Positions 49,798 through 57,815 of a DNA stretch of 64,000 nucleotides are shown here, one piece after another. Source of the stretch: Lachnospiraceae bacterium (GTDB lineage: Bacteria > Bacillota > Clostridia > Lachnospirales > Lachnospiraceae); the NCBI GenBank assembly GCA_015057865.1, contig SVDH01000009.1, positions 1 through 64,000 of the forward strand, in the 5' to 3' direction. The notes below the pieces were generated by a model. That model made no database searches and had not been told where the DNA came from. It saw only the letters and a program-made list of their open reading frames with translations. Both the position numbers and the translations under genes were made by a program. The stretch's first letter is position 1, and the number at the start of each line of letters is the position of its first letter.

Positions 49798-50726
49798 GCA
49801 TTGCCTTTTTATATGCCGGCCAGGGAAGCCAGTGTGCCGGTATGGGAAAAGATTTATATGAATCAGAAGAACTGTTCAAAAACGTGATCGACCGGGCGGA
49901 TCCGGGATTTGACCTGAAACAGATCATGTTTGAAGCAGATCTGGAAACACTTTCCGAGACACGTTATACACAGCCGGCACTGGCAGCTTTTGCGGCAGGC
50001 GTTACAGCTATTTTATATGAAAACAACATCCGGCCTTCCTATGTGGCAGGGCTGAGTCTGGGAGAGTACAGCGCGTTGCATGCGGCAGGTGTATTTGACA
50101 CAGACACCCTGATCCGGCTGACAGCGTTTCGGGGCAGAAAGATGCAGGAGGCTGCAGAACGGACAGATGGCGTCATGTCTGCCATCCTTGGACTTCCTGC
50201 GGAAAAAGTAGAAGAGATCTGTAAAAAAGCGTCTTCTGCGGGAACAGTGGAAGTGGCAAACTATAACACGGCCGTTCAGACCGTGATCGGCGGAGACCGG
50301 AAAGCGGTCGAAGCGGCAGAGGCTCTGGCAAAGGAAGCAGGTGCAAAGCGGTGTATGAGGCTGAAGGTCAGCAGTGCATTCCATACTTCGTATATGGATC
50401 CGGCATCGGAAGCATTGGAGATGTATTTCAGAAAACTGGTATTTCATCCCATGCAGATCCCGGTCATCTTTAATACACTTGCGCAGCCTCTGGCGGACAC
50501 ACAGGAAGAACAGATCAAATCGATCCTTGTAAAACAGGTGAAATCCGGTGTCAGAATGAAGCAGACCATCGAATATCTTGCAGCACAAGGCATTGATACG
50601 ATCGTTGAGATCGGACCGGGAAAAGCGCTGTCAGGGTTTGTAAAAAAGACAGCGCCGGAGATCAAAACCTATGCGATCGGAGATGTGGAAAGCCTTCAGA
50701 CCGTGCTGGACGAATGGAAGAAATAA
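49794..50726 (+). CDS. fabD: Malonyl-CoA:ACP acyltransferase
   Basis: A 310-residue acyltransferase that moves malonyl groups from CoA to ACP. The GQGSQ motif starts at residue 9, the nucleophile Ser88 lies in GLSLGEY (the family usually has GHSLGE; the His is Leu here), and the catalytic His197 follows in SAFHTSYM. It overlaps fabK by four bases; a start farther upstream would add unrelated residues from the fabK reading frame region. fabG follows at 27 bp. Confidence 0.94.
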   Translation: MSIAFLYAGQGSQCAGMGKDLYESEELFKNVIDRADPGFDLKQIMFEADLETLSETRYTQPALAAFAAGVTAILYENNIRPSYVAGLSLGEYSALHAAGVFDTDTLIRLTAFRGRKMQEAAERTDGVMSAILGLPAEKVEEICKKASSAGTVEVANYNTAVQTVIGGDRKAVEAAEALAKEAGAKRCMRLKVSSAFHTSYMDPASEALEMYFRKLVFHPMQIPVIFNTLAQPLADTQEEQIKSILVKQVKSGVRMKQTIEYLAAQGIDTIVEIGPGKALSGFVKKTAPEIKTYAIGDVESLQTVLDEWKK

Positions 50727-50753
50727 AGCGAAGTTGGAAAGGGTTTTAAAGAA

Positions 50754-51509
50754 ATGGAATCAAATCAGAAATTCAGCGGCCGCACCGCCCTGGTAACAGG
50801 CGGCGGTAGAGGCATCGGCCGCGCAGTCTGTGTACGCCTCGCAAAAGAGGGAGCAGATATCATCATAAATTATGCTGGTCGTGATGAAGCGGCAAAAGAA
50901 ACAGCGGCATTGTGTGAAGCCTTTGGTGTCAAAACAAAGCTGATCAAAGCAGATGTTTCGGACAGAGCAGCTTGTGAAGAAATGTTTCAGGAGGCGAAAG
51001 AGTGGAATGGCCGGATCGACATTCTGGTCAACAATGCGGGAATTACAAAGGACCAGATCCTTCTTCGGATGAAGGAAGAGGATTTTGCCCGCGTGATCGA
51101 AGTCAACCTGATGGGAAGCTTCCATTGCATGCAGCTTGCCGGAAAGATCATGCTGAAGCAGAAATTCGGACGCATTATCAATATGAGCAGTGTGGTTGGA
51201 CTGCGTGGAAATCCGGGTCAGATGAACTATGCGGCAAGTAAGGCAGGCGTGATCGGTATGACAAAGACAATGGCAAAAGAAATGGCGGCAAAAAATGTCA
51301 CTGTCAATGCCATTGCTCCGGGATTTATCGAAACGGATATCCTGAATGATATGACCGATAAGGCAAAAGAAGAAATGACAAAGCCGATTCCGGCAAAACG
51401 TCTTGGACAGCCGGAAGAAGTCGCAGAGGCAGTTGCGTTTTTCGCAAATCCTGACAATGCCTATATTACAGGTCAGGTGCTCTGTGTAGATGGCGGCATG
51501 GCAGTATAA
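50754..51509 (+). CDS. fabG: 3-oxoacyl-ACP reductase
   Basis: A 251-residue short-chain dehydrogenase that reduces 3-oxoacyl-ACP with NADPH. The cofactor motif TGGGRGIG (15-22), NNAG (93-96) and the Ser146-Tyr159-Lys163 triad are present. The C-terminal VDGGMAV is usual for FabG. It lies between fabD and fabF, which fixes its role in fatty-acid synthesis and not in another SDR pathway. Confidence 0.95.
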   Translation: MESNQKFSGRTALVTGGGRGIGRAVCVRLAKEGADIIINYAGRDEAAKETAALCEAFGVKTKLIKADVSDRAACEEMFQEAKEWNGRIDILVNNAGITKDQILLRMKEEDFARVIEVNLMGSFHCMQLAGKIMLKQKFGRIINMSSVVGLRGNPGQMNYAASKAGVIGMTKTMAKEMAAKNVTVNAIAPGFIETDILNDMTDKAKEEMTKPIPAKRLGQPEEVAEAVAFFANPDNAYITGQVLCVDGGMAV

Positions 51510-51555
51510 GAGCAGAAGAAAGGTAAGAGATTGGCATAGGCCATAAGGAGATCGT

Positions 51556-52836
51556 ATGAAAAGAGAAGTGGTCATCACCGGTCTGGGAGCAGTTTCACCG
51601 ATCGGAAATGATGTGGAAACAATCTGGAATTCTGTACAGGAAGGGAAAAACGGAATCGCAAAGATCACCCGTTATGATGTGACCGGCCGGAAAGTAACAC
51701 TTGCCGGAGAGTTAAAGGATTTTGACCCGGAAGCGACCATCGGAAAAAGGGATGTCAAAAAAATGGACAGATACTCCCAGTATGCGATGTGTGCAGCCGT
51801 GGAAGCATTTCGCAATGCCGGGATCATGGACCTCGATGAGATGCAGGCAGAAGCCGGGGCAGACGCAGATGTCAATCTGAAGTCCTGGGAAGAGCGCTCC
51901 CGCTGGGGCGTTCTGATGGCAAGCGGAATCGGCGGAATCCGTACGATCGAGGAAGAGCAGGAAAAGGGCATGGAAAAAGGCTTTGACCGTGTTTCTCCGT
52001 TCTTTATCCCGAAATCGATCTCCAATATGGCGGCCGGACACATTGCGATCCGGTACGGCCTGCACGGCAGCTGCACCTGTGTCGTAACAGCTTGTGCAAG
52101 CGGCGGCAATGCGATCGGAGATGCATTTCGACAGATCAGGGACGGATATGCGGACCTGATGCTGGCAGGCGGAGCTGAGGCTGCGATCACACCGCTTTCC
52201 ATCGGTGGATTTACGACGTTGAAGGCGTTGACACAGGCAGATGATCCGGATCGTGCTTCCATTCCGTTTGATAAGGAACGCAGCGGATTTGTCATGGGGG
52301 AAGGCGCCGGTGCGCTGGTATTGGAAGAACTCGAACACGCCAAAAAGCGCGGCGCGAAGATTTACGGACGGATTACAGGATACGGTTCAAACTGTGATGC
52401 TTATCACATGACAGCACCGGATCCGACCGGAACAGGTGCTGCAGCATGTATGAAGCTGGCACTTGCAGATGCCGGGATCACGCCGGAAACGGTTGACTAT
52501 ATCAATGCACACGGCACATCGACACCGCTAAATGACAGTGGCGAGACAAAGGCTGTCAGAACAGCATTTGGTGCGCACGCAGATCAGCTGAAAGTAAGTT
52601 CGACGAAATCAATGACCGGACATCTGCTTGGTGCAAGCGCGGCTTTGGAGGCGGTGCTCACTGTAAAAGCAATGGAACAGGATTTCCTGCCGCCGACGAT
52701 TAACTATCAGGTGCCGGATGAGGCATGTGATCTGGACATTGTTCCGAATAAAGGATATGCATATCCGATCAACTGTGCGATCTCGAATTCGCTCGGTTTT
52801 GGCGGGCATAATGTAACGTTGGTCTTCCAAAAATAA
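51556..52836 (+). CDS. fabF: 3-oxoacyl-ACP synthase II
   Basis: A 426-residue condensing enzyme that elongates acyl-ACP. The nucleophile is Cys180 in TACASGGNA, and the two catalytic histidines are His319 (NAHGTSTP) and His356 (SMTGHLLGA). An acidic insert at about 94-112 (AEAGADADVNL) makes it slightly longer than E. coli FabF. AAGGAG precedes the ATG. It is the only elongating ketosynthase in the operon. Confidence 0.95.
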   Translation: MKREVVITGLGAVSPIGNDVETIWNSVQEGKNGIAKITRYDVTGRKVTLAGELKDFDPEATIGKRDVKKMDRYSQYAMCAAVEAFRNAGIMDLDEMQAEAGADADVNLKSWEERSRWGVLMASGIGGIRTIEEEQEKGMEKGFDRVSPFFIPKSISNMAAGHIAIRYGLHGSCTCVVTACASGGNAIGDAFRQIRDGYADLMLAGGAEAAITPLSIGGFTTLKALTQADDPDRASIPFDKERSGFVMGEGAGALVLEELEHAKKRGAKIYGRITGYGSNCDAYHMTAPDPTGTGAAACMKLALADAGITPETVDYINAHGTSTPLNDSGETKAVRTAFGAHADQLKVSSTKSMTGHLLGASAALEAVLTVKAMEQDFLPPTINYQVPDEACDLDIVPNKGYAYPINCAISNSLGFGGHNVTLVFQK

Positions 52837-52886
52837 TGAAGCTATACAGTCTTTGACAAAAGTGATATTCTAATAGGAGTAGATTT

Positions 52887-53312
52887 ATGCAATTGAATTC
52901 AAATGAAATCGAAGCAATTTTGCCGCATCGATATCCGTTTTTGCTGGTAGACAGGATCACGGATTGCGAACCGGGACAATATGCAGACGGCATCAAATGT
53001 GTGACCGCCAACGAGATGCATTTTATGGGGCATTTTCCGGGCCAGCATGTTATGCCGGGTGTCCTTTTGCTGGAGGCACTGGCACAGACGGGCGCAGTTG
53101 CCCTGCTTGTCGAAGAAGAAAATCGAGGGAAAACGGTGTTTTTCGGAGGCGTGAAAAATGCACGATTCCGAAAACAGGTCATTCCGGGGGATGTGGTCGA
53201 GCTGCATTGTGAGATCATCAAGCGGAAGGGCCCGGTAGGAGTCGGGGCTGCAGTGGCAATGGTAGACGGGAAAAAGGCTGTCGAAGCGGAGATTTCATTT
53301 GCGATCCAGTAG
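52887..53312 (+). CDS. fabZ: 3-hydroxyacyl-ACP dehydratase
   Basis: A 141-residue hot-dog fold dehydratase that makes trans-2-enoyl-ACP. The catalytic residues are His49 in GHFPGQ and Glu63 in LLLEALAQ; PHRYPFLLVDRI is the usual N-terminal motif. No dedicated fabA, fabM or second fabZ isomerase is in the window, so how unsaturated acids are made is not shown. AGGAG precedes the ATG. Confidence 0.95.
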   Translation: MQLNSNEIEAILPHRYPFLLVDRITDCEPGQYADGIKCVTANEMHFMGHFPGQHVMPGVLLLEALAQTGAVALLVEEENRGKTVFFGGVKNARFRKQVIPGDVVELHCEIIKRKGPVGVGAAVAMVDGKKAVEAEISFAIQ

Positions 53313-53336
53313 TTTAGATGTAGTAGGAGAGGAACG

Positions 53337-53825
53337 ATGAAACATCCGGAAGGACAGACTGTTACAGAAGCATTTGAAGAAGTGTATATGAAGTTCAAAC
53401 TACATTTTTACAGAGAAATATTTGGTACATTCAGCAGCAGAGAAGCAACGCTGACGACGGTAGAGACCTTTTGCATGGAAGTGATCTACGCGATGCAGTG
53501 CCCGACGATCAATGAGTTCGCTTCATTCATCCAGATCTCACCGCCGAATGCTGCTTATAAAGTAAATAGTCTGATTAAAAAAGGTTATGTTGAAAAGATC
53601 CGTTCGACAAAAGATAAGAGGGAGTATTATCTGCGTCCGACACAAAAGTATTTAGACTACTATGACATCAGCAGCAGCTATCTGCGTCAGGTCTTAGACC
53701 GCCTGACAAAGCGCCTGCCGGATGAGGATCAGGAAAAACTGCAGGAGATCCTGAATATTATGTCAAATGAACTGATGCAGGAGGTACCGGAGTACAAACA
53801 TCTCGAGAAAGAAGCAGACATCTGA
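53337..53825 (+). CDS. MarR-family regulator, probable fatty-acid synthesis repressor
   Basis: A 162-residue winged-helix regulator of the MarR family. The recognition region (PTINEFASFIQISPPNAAYKV, about 60-80) is followed by a beta wing (KIRSTKDKREYYL) and dimerisation helices. It is the last gene of the acc/fab operon, 24 bp after fabZ. In streptococci the MarR protein FabT, placed first in a similar cluster, represses fab genes with acyl-ACP as corepressor; a similar role here is inferred from position. GAGAGGAACG precedes the ATG. Confidence 0.85.
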   Translation: MKHPEGQTVTEAFEEVYMKFKLHFYREIFGTFSSREATLTTVETFCMEVIYAMQCPTINEFASFIQISPPNAAYKVNSLIKKGYVEKIRSTKDKREYYLRPTQKYLDYYDISSSYLRQVLDRLTKRLPDEDQEKLQEILNIMSNELMQEVPEYKHLEKEADI

Positions 53826-53842
53826 ACAGCACACTGATTATG

Positions 53843-53874
53843 ATTGCGCAGACCGTTATGGCTGCGCAATTTCT
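53843..53874 (+). terminator. Terminator of the fatty-acid operon
   Basis: A perfect 9-bp stem (53843-53851 with 53862-53870) is followed by TTCTTT, 18 bp after the MarR stop codon. Confidence 0.7.
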
Positions 53875-53889
53875 TTGCTTTATAAACAT

Positions 53890-53918
53890 TTGCATAGCGA
53901 TATATTCGAAGGTATAAT
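53890..53918 (+). promoter_or_regulatory. Promoter of the MoaE-like gene and hslO
   Basis: TTGCAT (53890-53895), a 17-bp spacer and a consensus TATAAT (53913-53918), about 40 bp before the ATG at 53957. Confidence 0.55.
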
Positions 53919-53956
53919 GGTCTCGTATTATTATTCGTAAGGAGGCATTATACAGA

Positions 53957-54352
53957 ATGAAAAAAACGAGTCCATCAATCGATGCATGGTTACAGGAAGC
54001 AAAACAGGATCCGCGCGCGGCACAGTGCGGCATGTTTTTGACACATAACGGCGTGGTCCGCGAGACGGCGCGGGCAAGAGTCCGTCAGGGAGACGAGAGT
54101 GCGGCACCGGTGACCGGAATGCATTTTTCCTATGATGAAGAAAAGGTGAATGCAGCCATTGAGAAAACATATGAAATGGACGGCATTTATTATATTAAAG
54201 TATGGCTGAATGAGGGCGAGCTTGTTGTCGGAGATGACATCATGTTTGTCCTGATCGGAGGAGACATCCGCCCGCATGTGGTTGATGCACTGCAGGCGCT
54301 GGTTGGAACCATCAAAAAAGAGTGCGTTGTTGAGCAGGAGAAGACAGTATAA
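53957..54352 (+). CDS. MoaE-like protein
   Basis: A 131-residue protein resembling molybdopterin synthase large subunit MoaE: the GMFLTHNGVVRETAR start resembles the Arg-containing N-terminal motif, and the VWLNEGELVVGDDIMFV and RPHVVDALQALVGTIKKE segments fit the later part of the fold. The Pro-Phe-Trp-Lys end of true MoaE is not conserved. No moaD, moeA or other cofactor genes are nearby, so it may have another role. AAGGAGG precedes the ATG. Its stop overlaps the hslO start. Confidence 0.65.
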   Translation: MKKTSPSIDAWLQEAKQDPRAAQCGMFLTHNGVVRETARARVRQGDESAAPVTGMHFSYDEEKVNAAIEKTYEMDGIYYIKVWLNEGELVVGDDIMFVLIGGDIRPHVVDALQALVGTIKKECVVEQEKTV

Positions 54353-55242
54353 TGGAGACCGGAAACAGCAGGGATTACATTGTACGCGGAATCGCTGCAG
54401 ACGGTGAGATCCGGGCGTTTGCGGTCACTTCCAGAAATCTTGTGGAAGAGGCAAGGAAGCGTCACGGTACCAGCCCTACGATCACGGCAGCGTTAGGACG
54501 CCTTCTTAGCGCAGGCGCAATGATGGGGATCATGATGAAGGGAGAGAAAGATCTCCTGACATTGAAGATCACATCAGAAGGGCCGGTGCGCGGCCTGACG
54601 GTAACCGCAGATTCAAAAGGAACAGTTAAGGGGTATCCGCTGGTACCTGTCGTGAATCTTCCGGCCAATGACAAAGGGAAATTTGACGTTGGCGGAGCGG
54701 TGGCACCGGGGCAGCTTCAGGTAATCAAAGATCTTGGATTGAAGGATCCGTATGTCGGAACCACACAGCTGGTAAATGGAGAGATCGCCGAAGATCTGAC
54801 CTATTATTTTGCACTGTCAGAGCAGACGCCGTCAGCAGTTGGACTGGGCGTATTGATGAATAAAAACAATACCGTACGTCAGGCCGGCGGTTTTATCATC
54901 CAGCTGATGCCGCATGCAAAAGAGGAGACGATCGCGGCACTTGAGAAAACACTGGCAGATATCAAGCCGGTGACGACACTTCTGGATGAAGGTTATACAC
55001 CGGAAACGATGCTGGAGCTTGTTCTGAACGGGTTTGATCTGGAGATCACTGACCGGTCAGACGCAGTGTTTTCCTGCAATTGTTCACAGGAACGCGTCAG
55101 CCGGGTGCTGTACAGCATCGGAAAAGAGGAACTTGATTCGATGATCGAAGACGGGGAACCGATCGAAGTCAAATGTCATTTCTGTAATGAGGCATACCGG
55201 TTCACCGTAGAGGAATTGAAAGAGATCAGGGCGGAGTTATAA
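54352..55242 (+). CDS. hslO: Redox-regulated chaperone Hsp33
   Basis: A 296-residue chaperone that is switched on when its zinc is released by oxidation. The zinc ligands are Cys242 and Cys244 (CNC) and Cys275 and Cys278 (CHFC) near the C-terminus, exactly the Hsp33 pattern. The N-terminal substrate-binding domain is complete. The ATG overlaps the stop of the MoaE-like gene by one base, so the two are translated together. Confidence 0.95.
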   Translation: METGNSRDYIVRGIAADGEIRAFAVTSRNLVEEARKRHGTSPTITAALGRLLSAGAMMGIMMKGEKDLLTLKITSEGPVRGLTVTADSKGTVKGYPLVPVVNLPANDKGKFDVGGAVAPGQLQVIKDLGLKDPYVGTTQLVNGEIAEDLTYYFALSEQTPSAVGLGVLMNKNNTVRQAGGFIIQLMPHAKEETIAALEKTLADIKPVTTLLDEGYTPETMLELVLNGFDLEITDRSDAVFSCNCSQERVSRVLYSIGKEELDSMIEDGEPIEVKCHFCNEAYRFTVEELKEIRAEL

Positions 55243-56181
55243 ATGTGGCTTGATGTGATCATCCAATGGATCAAAGCATTTTTCGGAACGGTCGTATTCT
55301 GGACAGGGATTGCGGGCATTCTTTTGGTGCTGATTACCATGGTCCGCTATCGGATCCGAAGGAAGAAAAAAACGAACAAAACACCGTCATATACACGTCG
55401 GATCGCGCTGATCACAGGGGCATCGAGCGGGATCGGCCGTGCTTTTGCGCTGCGGATCGACCAGACAGAAAAAGAGATCGACGAGATCTGGCTGGTCGCA
55501 AGACGGCAGGATAAGCTTCTGGCACTTGCGGGTGAATTAAAGCATGATACGCTTGTGATTCCTGTGGATCTGACAGAAGGACTGGATGAAGACGCATATG
55601 ACAATCCTCTGACAAGAGCATTGGCGGAACATGAGATTCAGATCGGCATTCTTATCAATGCGGCCGGGTTTGCCAAAATCGGCAATTATGCAAAGGTCAG
55701 TTTTCAGGATTCGATGCGGATGATCGATCTGAATGACAAGGCGGCAGTGGCAGTGACACTGGCATGTCTGCCATATATGAAGCAGGGAGACCGTATTGTA
55801 CAGATGTGTTCGACAGCTGCATTCCAGCCGCTGCAGCATATCAATATTTATGGTGCGTCGAAAGCATTTTTATATCATTACACCAGAGCGCTGCGTATGG
55901 AACTTTTTCCGAAAGGAATTGTCGTAACGGCAGTTTGTCCTTTCTGGGTTAAGGATACGGAATTTATCGATATAGCAAAGGGTGGAGAATTACGCCCGCC
56001 GATCAGGCACTTTCCGTTTGCAACGACAGCAGAAAAGGTGGCCAAGCGGGGACTTGGCGCAAGCCGTGCCGGATGGGCAGTCGTAACGCCCGGAGCATTC
56101 TGCGTGATCCACAGATTCTTTACCAAGCTTTTGCCGCGGGAAGCAGCCATCTGGATCTGGGAACTGATGCGTAGAATGTAA
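55243..56181 (+). CDS. Membrane-anchored short-chain dehydrogenase
   Basis: A 312-residue SDR. An N-terminal membrane helix (about 10-35, followed by RYRIRRKKK) anchors it. The cofactor motif TGASSGIG and the catalytic Ser-Tyr-Lys (STAAFQPLQHINIYGASKA) are intact. Sequence style resembles the hydroxysteroid/3-ketoacyl SDR branch found in gut Firmicutes, but the substrate is unknown. It starts directly after the hslO stop and precedes glpK by 19 bp. Confidence 0.85.
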   Translation: MWLDVIIQWIKAFFGTVVFWTGIAGILLVLITMVRYRIRRKKKTNKTPSYTRRIALITGASSGIGRAFALRIDQTEKEIDEIWLVARRQDKLLALAGELKHDTLVIPVDLTEGLDEDAYDNPLTRALAEHEIQIGILINAAGFAKIGNYAKVSFQDSMRMIDLNDKAAVAVTLACLPYMKQGDRIVQMCSTAAFQPLQHINIYGASKAFLYHYTRALRMELFPKGIVVTAVCPFWVKDTEFIDIAKGGELRPPIRHFPFATTAEKVAKRGLGASRAGWAVVTPGAFCVIHRFFTKLLPREAAIWIWELMRRM

Positions 56182-56200
56182 AAATGAAAGGAAGGTGCAC

Positions 56201-57700
56201 ATGAAAAAGTTCATTATGGCTTTGGATCAGGGTACTACAAGCTGTCGGAGCATTCTGTTTGATCACAGTGGTCAGATCGTGAGCGTGGCACAACAGGAGT
56301 TCCCTCAGATATATCCGCAGCCCGGCTGGGTTGAGCATGATCCAATGGAAATCTGGAACACCCAGCTTTTTGTTGCACTTGAATCCATCAGAAAGGCAGG
56401 CGCGGTTGCCTCAGAGATTGCAGCGATCGGAATCACGAACCAGCGGGAAACGACCGTTGTATGGGATAAAGAGACAGGACTGCCTGTGGCAAATGCGATC
56501 GTCTGGCAATGCCGTCGGACCGCGGAGAGAATCGATGCACTAAAAGATCAGGATGATCATCTTGCTGATTACATTCATCAAACCACCGGGCTGATCCCGG
56601 ATGCATACTTTTCCGCTTCTAAGATTGAATGGATCCTGGATTATGCGGATGGTGCCAGGGAAAAGGCAGAGGCCGGAAAGCTTTTGTTTGGCACGATCGA
56701 TACATGGCTGATCTGGAATCTGACAAAAGGACGGGTACATGCGACAGACAGAAGCAATGCATCCCGTACAATGCTGTATGACATCGAAAAAGACAGGTGG
56801 GATCCGAAGCTGCTGGAAGTGTTCCGAATCCCGGAGAGCATGCTGCCGGATGTGAAACCTTCCGGTGCACGATACGGTGTGACAGATGCAGGTCTTTTTG
56901 AAGAAGAGATTCCGATCTGCAGTGCTGTCGGAGATCAGCAGTCGGCACTGTTCGGCCATTGCTGCTTTACGGCAGGAGATGTAAAAAACACGTACGGAAC
57001 CGGATGCTTTATGTTAATGCATACCGGAGAGAAGAAGACATTGTCCGAAAAAGGTCTTTTGACGACCATTGCCGCAACAACGGATGATACGATCCTGTAC
57101 GCGCTTGAGGGCAGTGTGTTTGCAGCCGGCGCAGCGATCCAGTGGCTGCAAAACGGTCTGCGGCTGTTTGACGACGCTAAAGTGACGGAAGAAATGGCAT
57201 TTTCGGTAAAAGACACAGACGGCGTTTATGTTGTGCCTGCGTTTACCGGCCTTGGCGCACCGCACTGGGATCCGTATGCAAGAGGAACAGTTGTCGGTAT
57301 CACGAGAGGCTGCACCAGAGAGCACCTGGTCAGGGCAACGCTTGAGTCGATTGCCTATCAGACAAAGGATATTCTGGATGTGATGCTTCAGGAATCCGGC
57401 GCTATGCTGGAGGGACTTTTGGTTGACGGAGGGGTTACAAAAAACAGATTCCTGATGCAGTTTCAGGCTGATATCATGGGAGTGCCCGTTATCAGTCCCG
57501 ATAATGCGGAGGCGACTGCACAGGGAGCCGCTTATCTGGCAGGTCTGACAGTTGGATTCTGGAAAGATCATAAGGAACTGAAAAGCCTGCAGGGTGACCG
57601 GCTGCGATATGATCCGCAAATGGATCCGGCAACAAAGATGAAGCTGCTCCACGATTGGGATCGGGCGCTGGAGCGCGCAAAAGGCTGGATCGAACAATAA
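56201..57700 (+). CDS. glpK: Glycerol kinase
   Basis: A 499-residue FGGY-family kinase that phosphorylates glycerol to glycerol 3-phosphate. The DQGTTSCRS phosphate motif, GWVEHDP, TNQRETTVVWD and the later GALEGSVF-like ATP region (here YALEGSVFAAGAAIQ) are typical. Length is normal. The ATG at 56201 has AAAGGAAGG about 5 bp upstream; a GTG six bases earlier would overlap it. No glpF or glpD lies nearby. It ends the hslO-SDR-glpK group. Confidence 0.95.
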   Translation: MKKFIMALDQGTTSCRSILFDHSGQIVSVAQQEFPQIYPQPGWVEHDPMEIWNTQLFVALESIRKAGAVASEIAAIGITNQRETTVVWDKETGLPVANAIVWQCRRTAERIDALKDQDDHLADYIHQTTGLIPDAYFSASKIEWILDYADGAREKAEAGKLLFGTIDTWLIWNLTKGRVHATDRSNASRTMLYDIEKDRWDPKLLEVFRIPESMLPDVKPSGARYGVTDAGLFEEEIPICSAVGDQQSALFGHCCFTAGDVKNTYGTGCFMLMHTGEKKTLSEKGLLTTIAATTDDTILYALEGSVFAAGAAIQWLQNGLRLFDDAKVTEEMAFSVKDTDGVYVVPAFTGLGAPHWDPYARGTVVGITRGCTREHLVRATLESIAYQTKDILDVMLQESGAMLEGLLVDGGVTKNRFLMQFQADIMGVPVISPDNAEATAQGAAYLAGLTVGFWKDHKELKSLQGDRLRYDPQMDPATKMKLLHDWDRALERAKGWIEQ

Positions 57701-57761
57701 ATAGCAGGGATAAACCGGAAAAATCAAAAAAGTTAACACAAACTAATTATTATATGTTAAG

Positions 57762-57795
57762 ATAACTTCTGTTAGAACATTCTAATAGAAGTTAT
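57762..57795 (+). promoter_or_regulatory. 16-bp inverted repeat upstream of feoB
   Basis: The arms 57762-57777 and 57780-57795 are complementary at 15 of 16 positions, with a two-base centre. The palindrome stops about 20 bp before the feoB ATG. A possible promoter (TTAACA at 57733-57738, TAAGAT at 57758-57763) would place it over the start of transcription, as for an iron-repressor operator. A hairpin ending in TTTTGC would also fit an attenuator. Confidence 0.5.
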
Positions 57796-57815
57796 TTTGC
57801 GTTAGGGGAGAACGG

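Noticed and set aside
52853..52858. TTGACA before fabZ as an internal promoter
   Set aside because: No -10 box exists 16-18 bp downstream; the ribosome site lies there instead.
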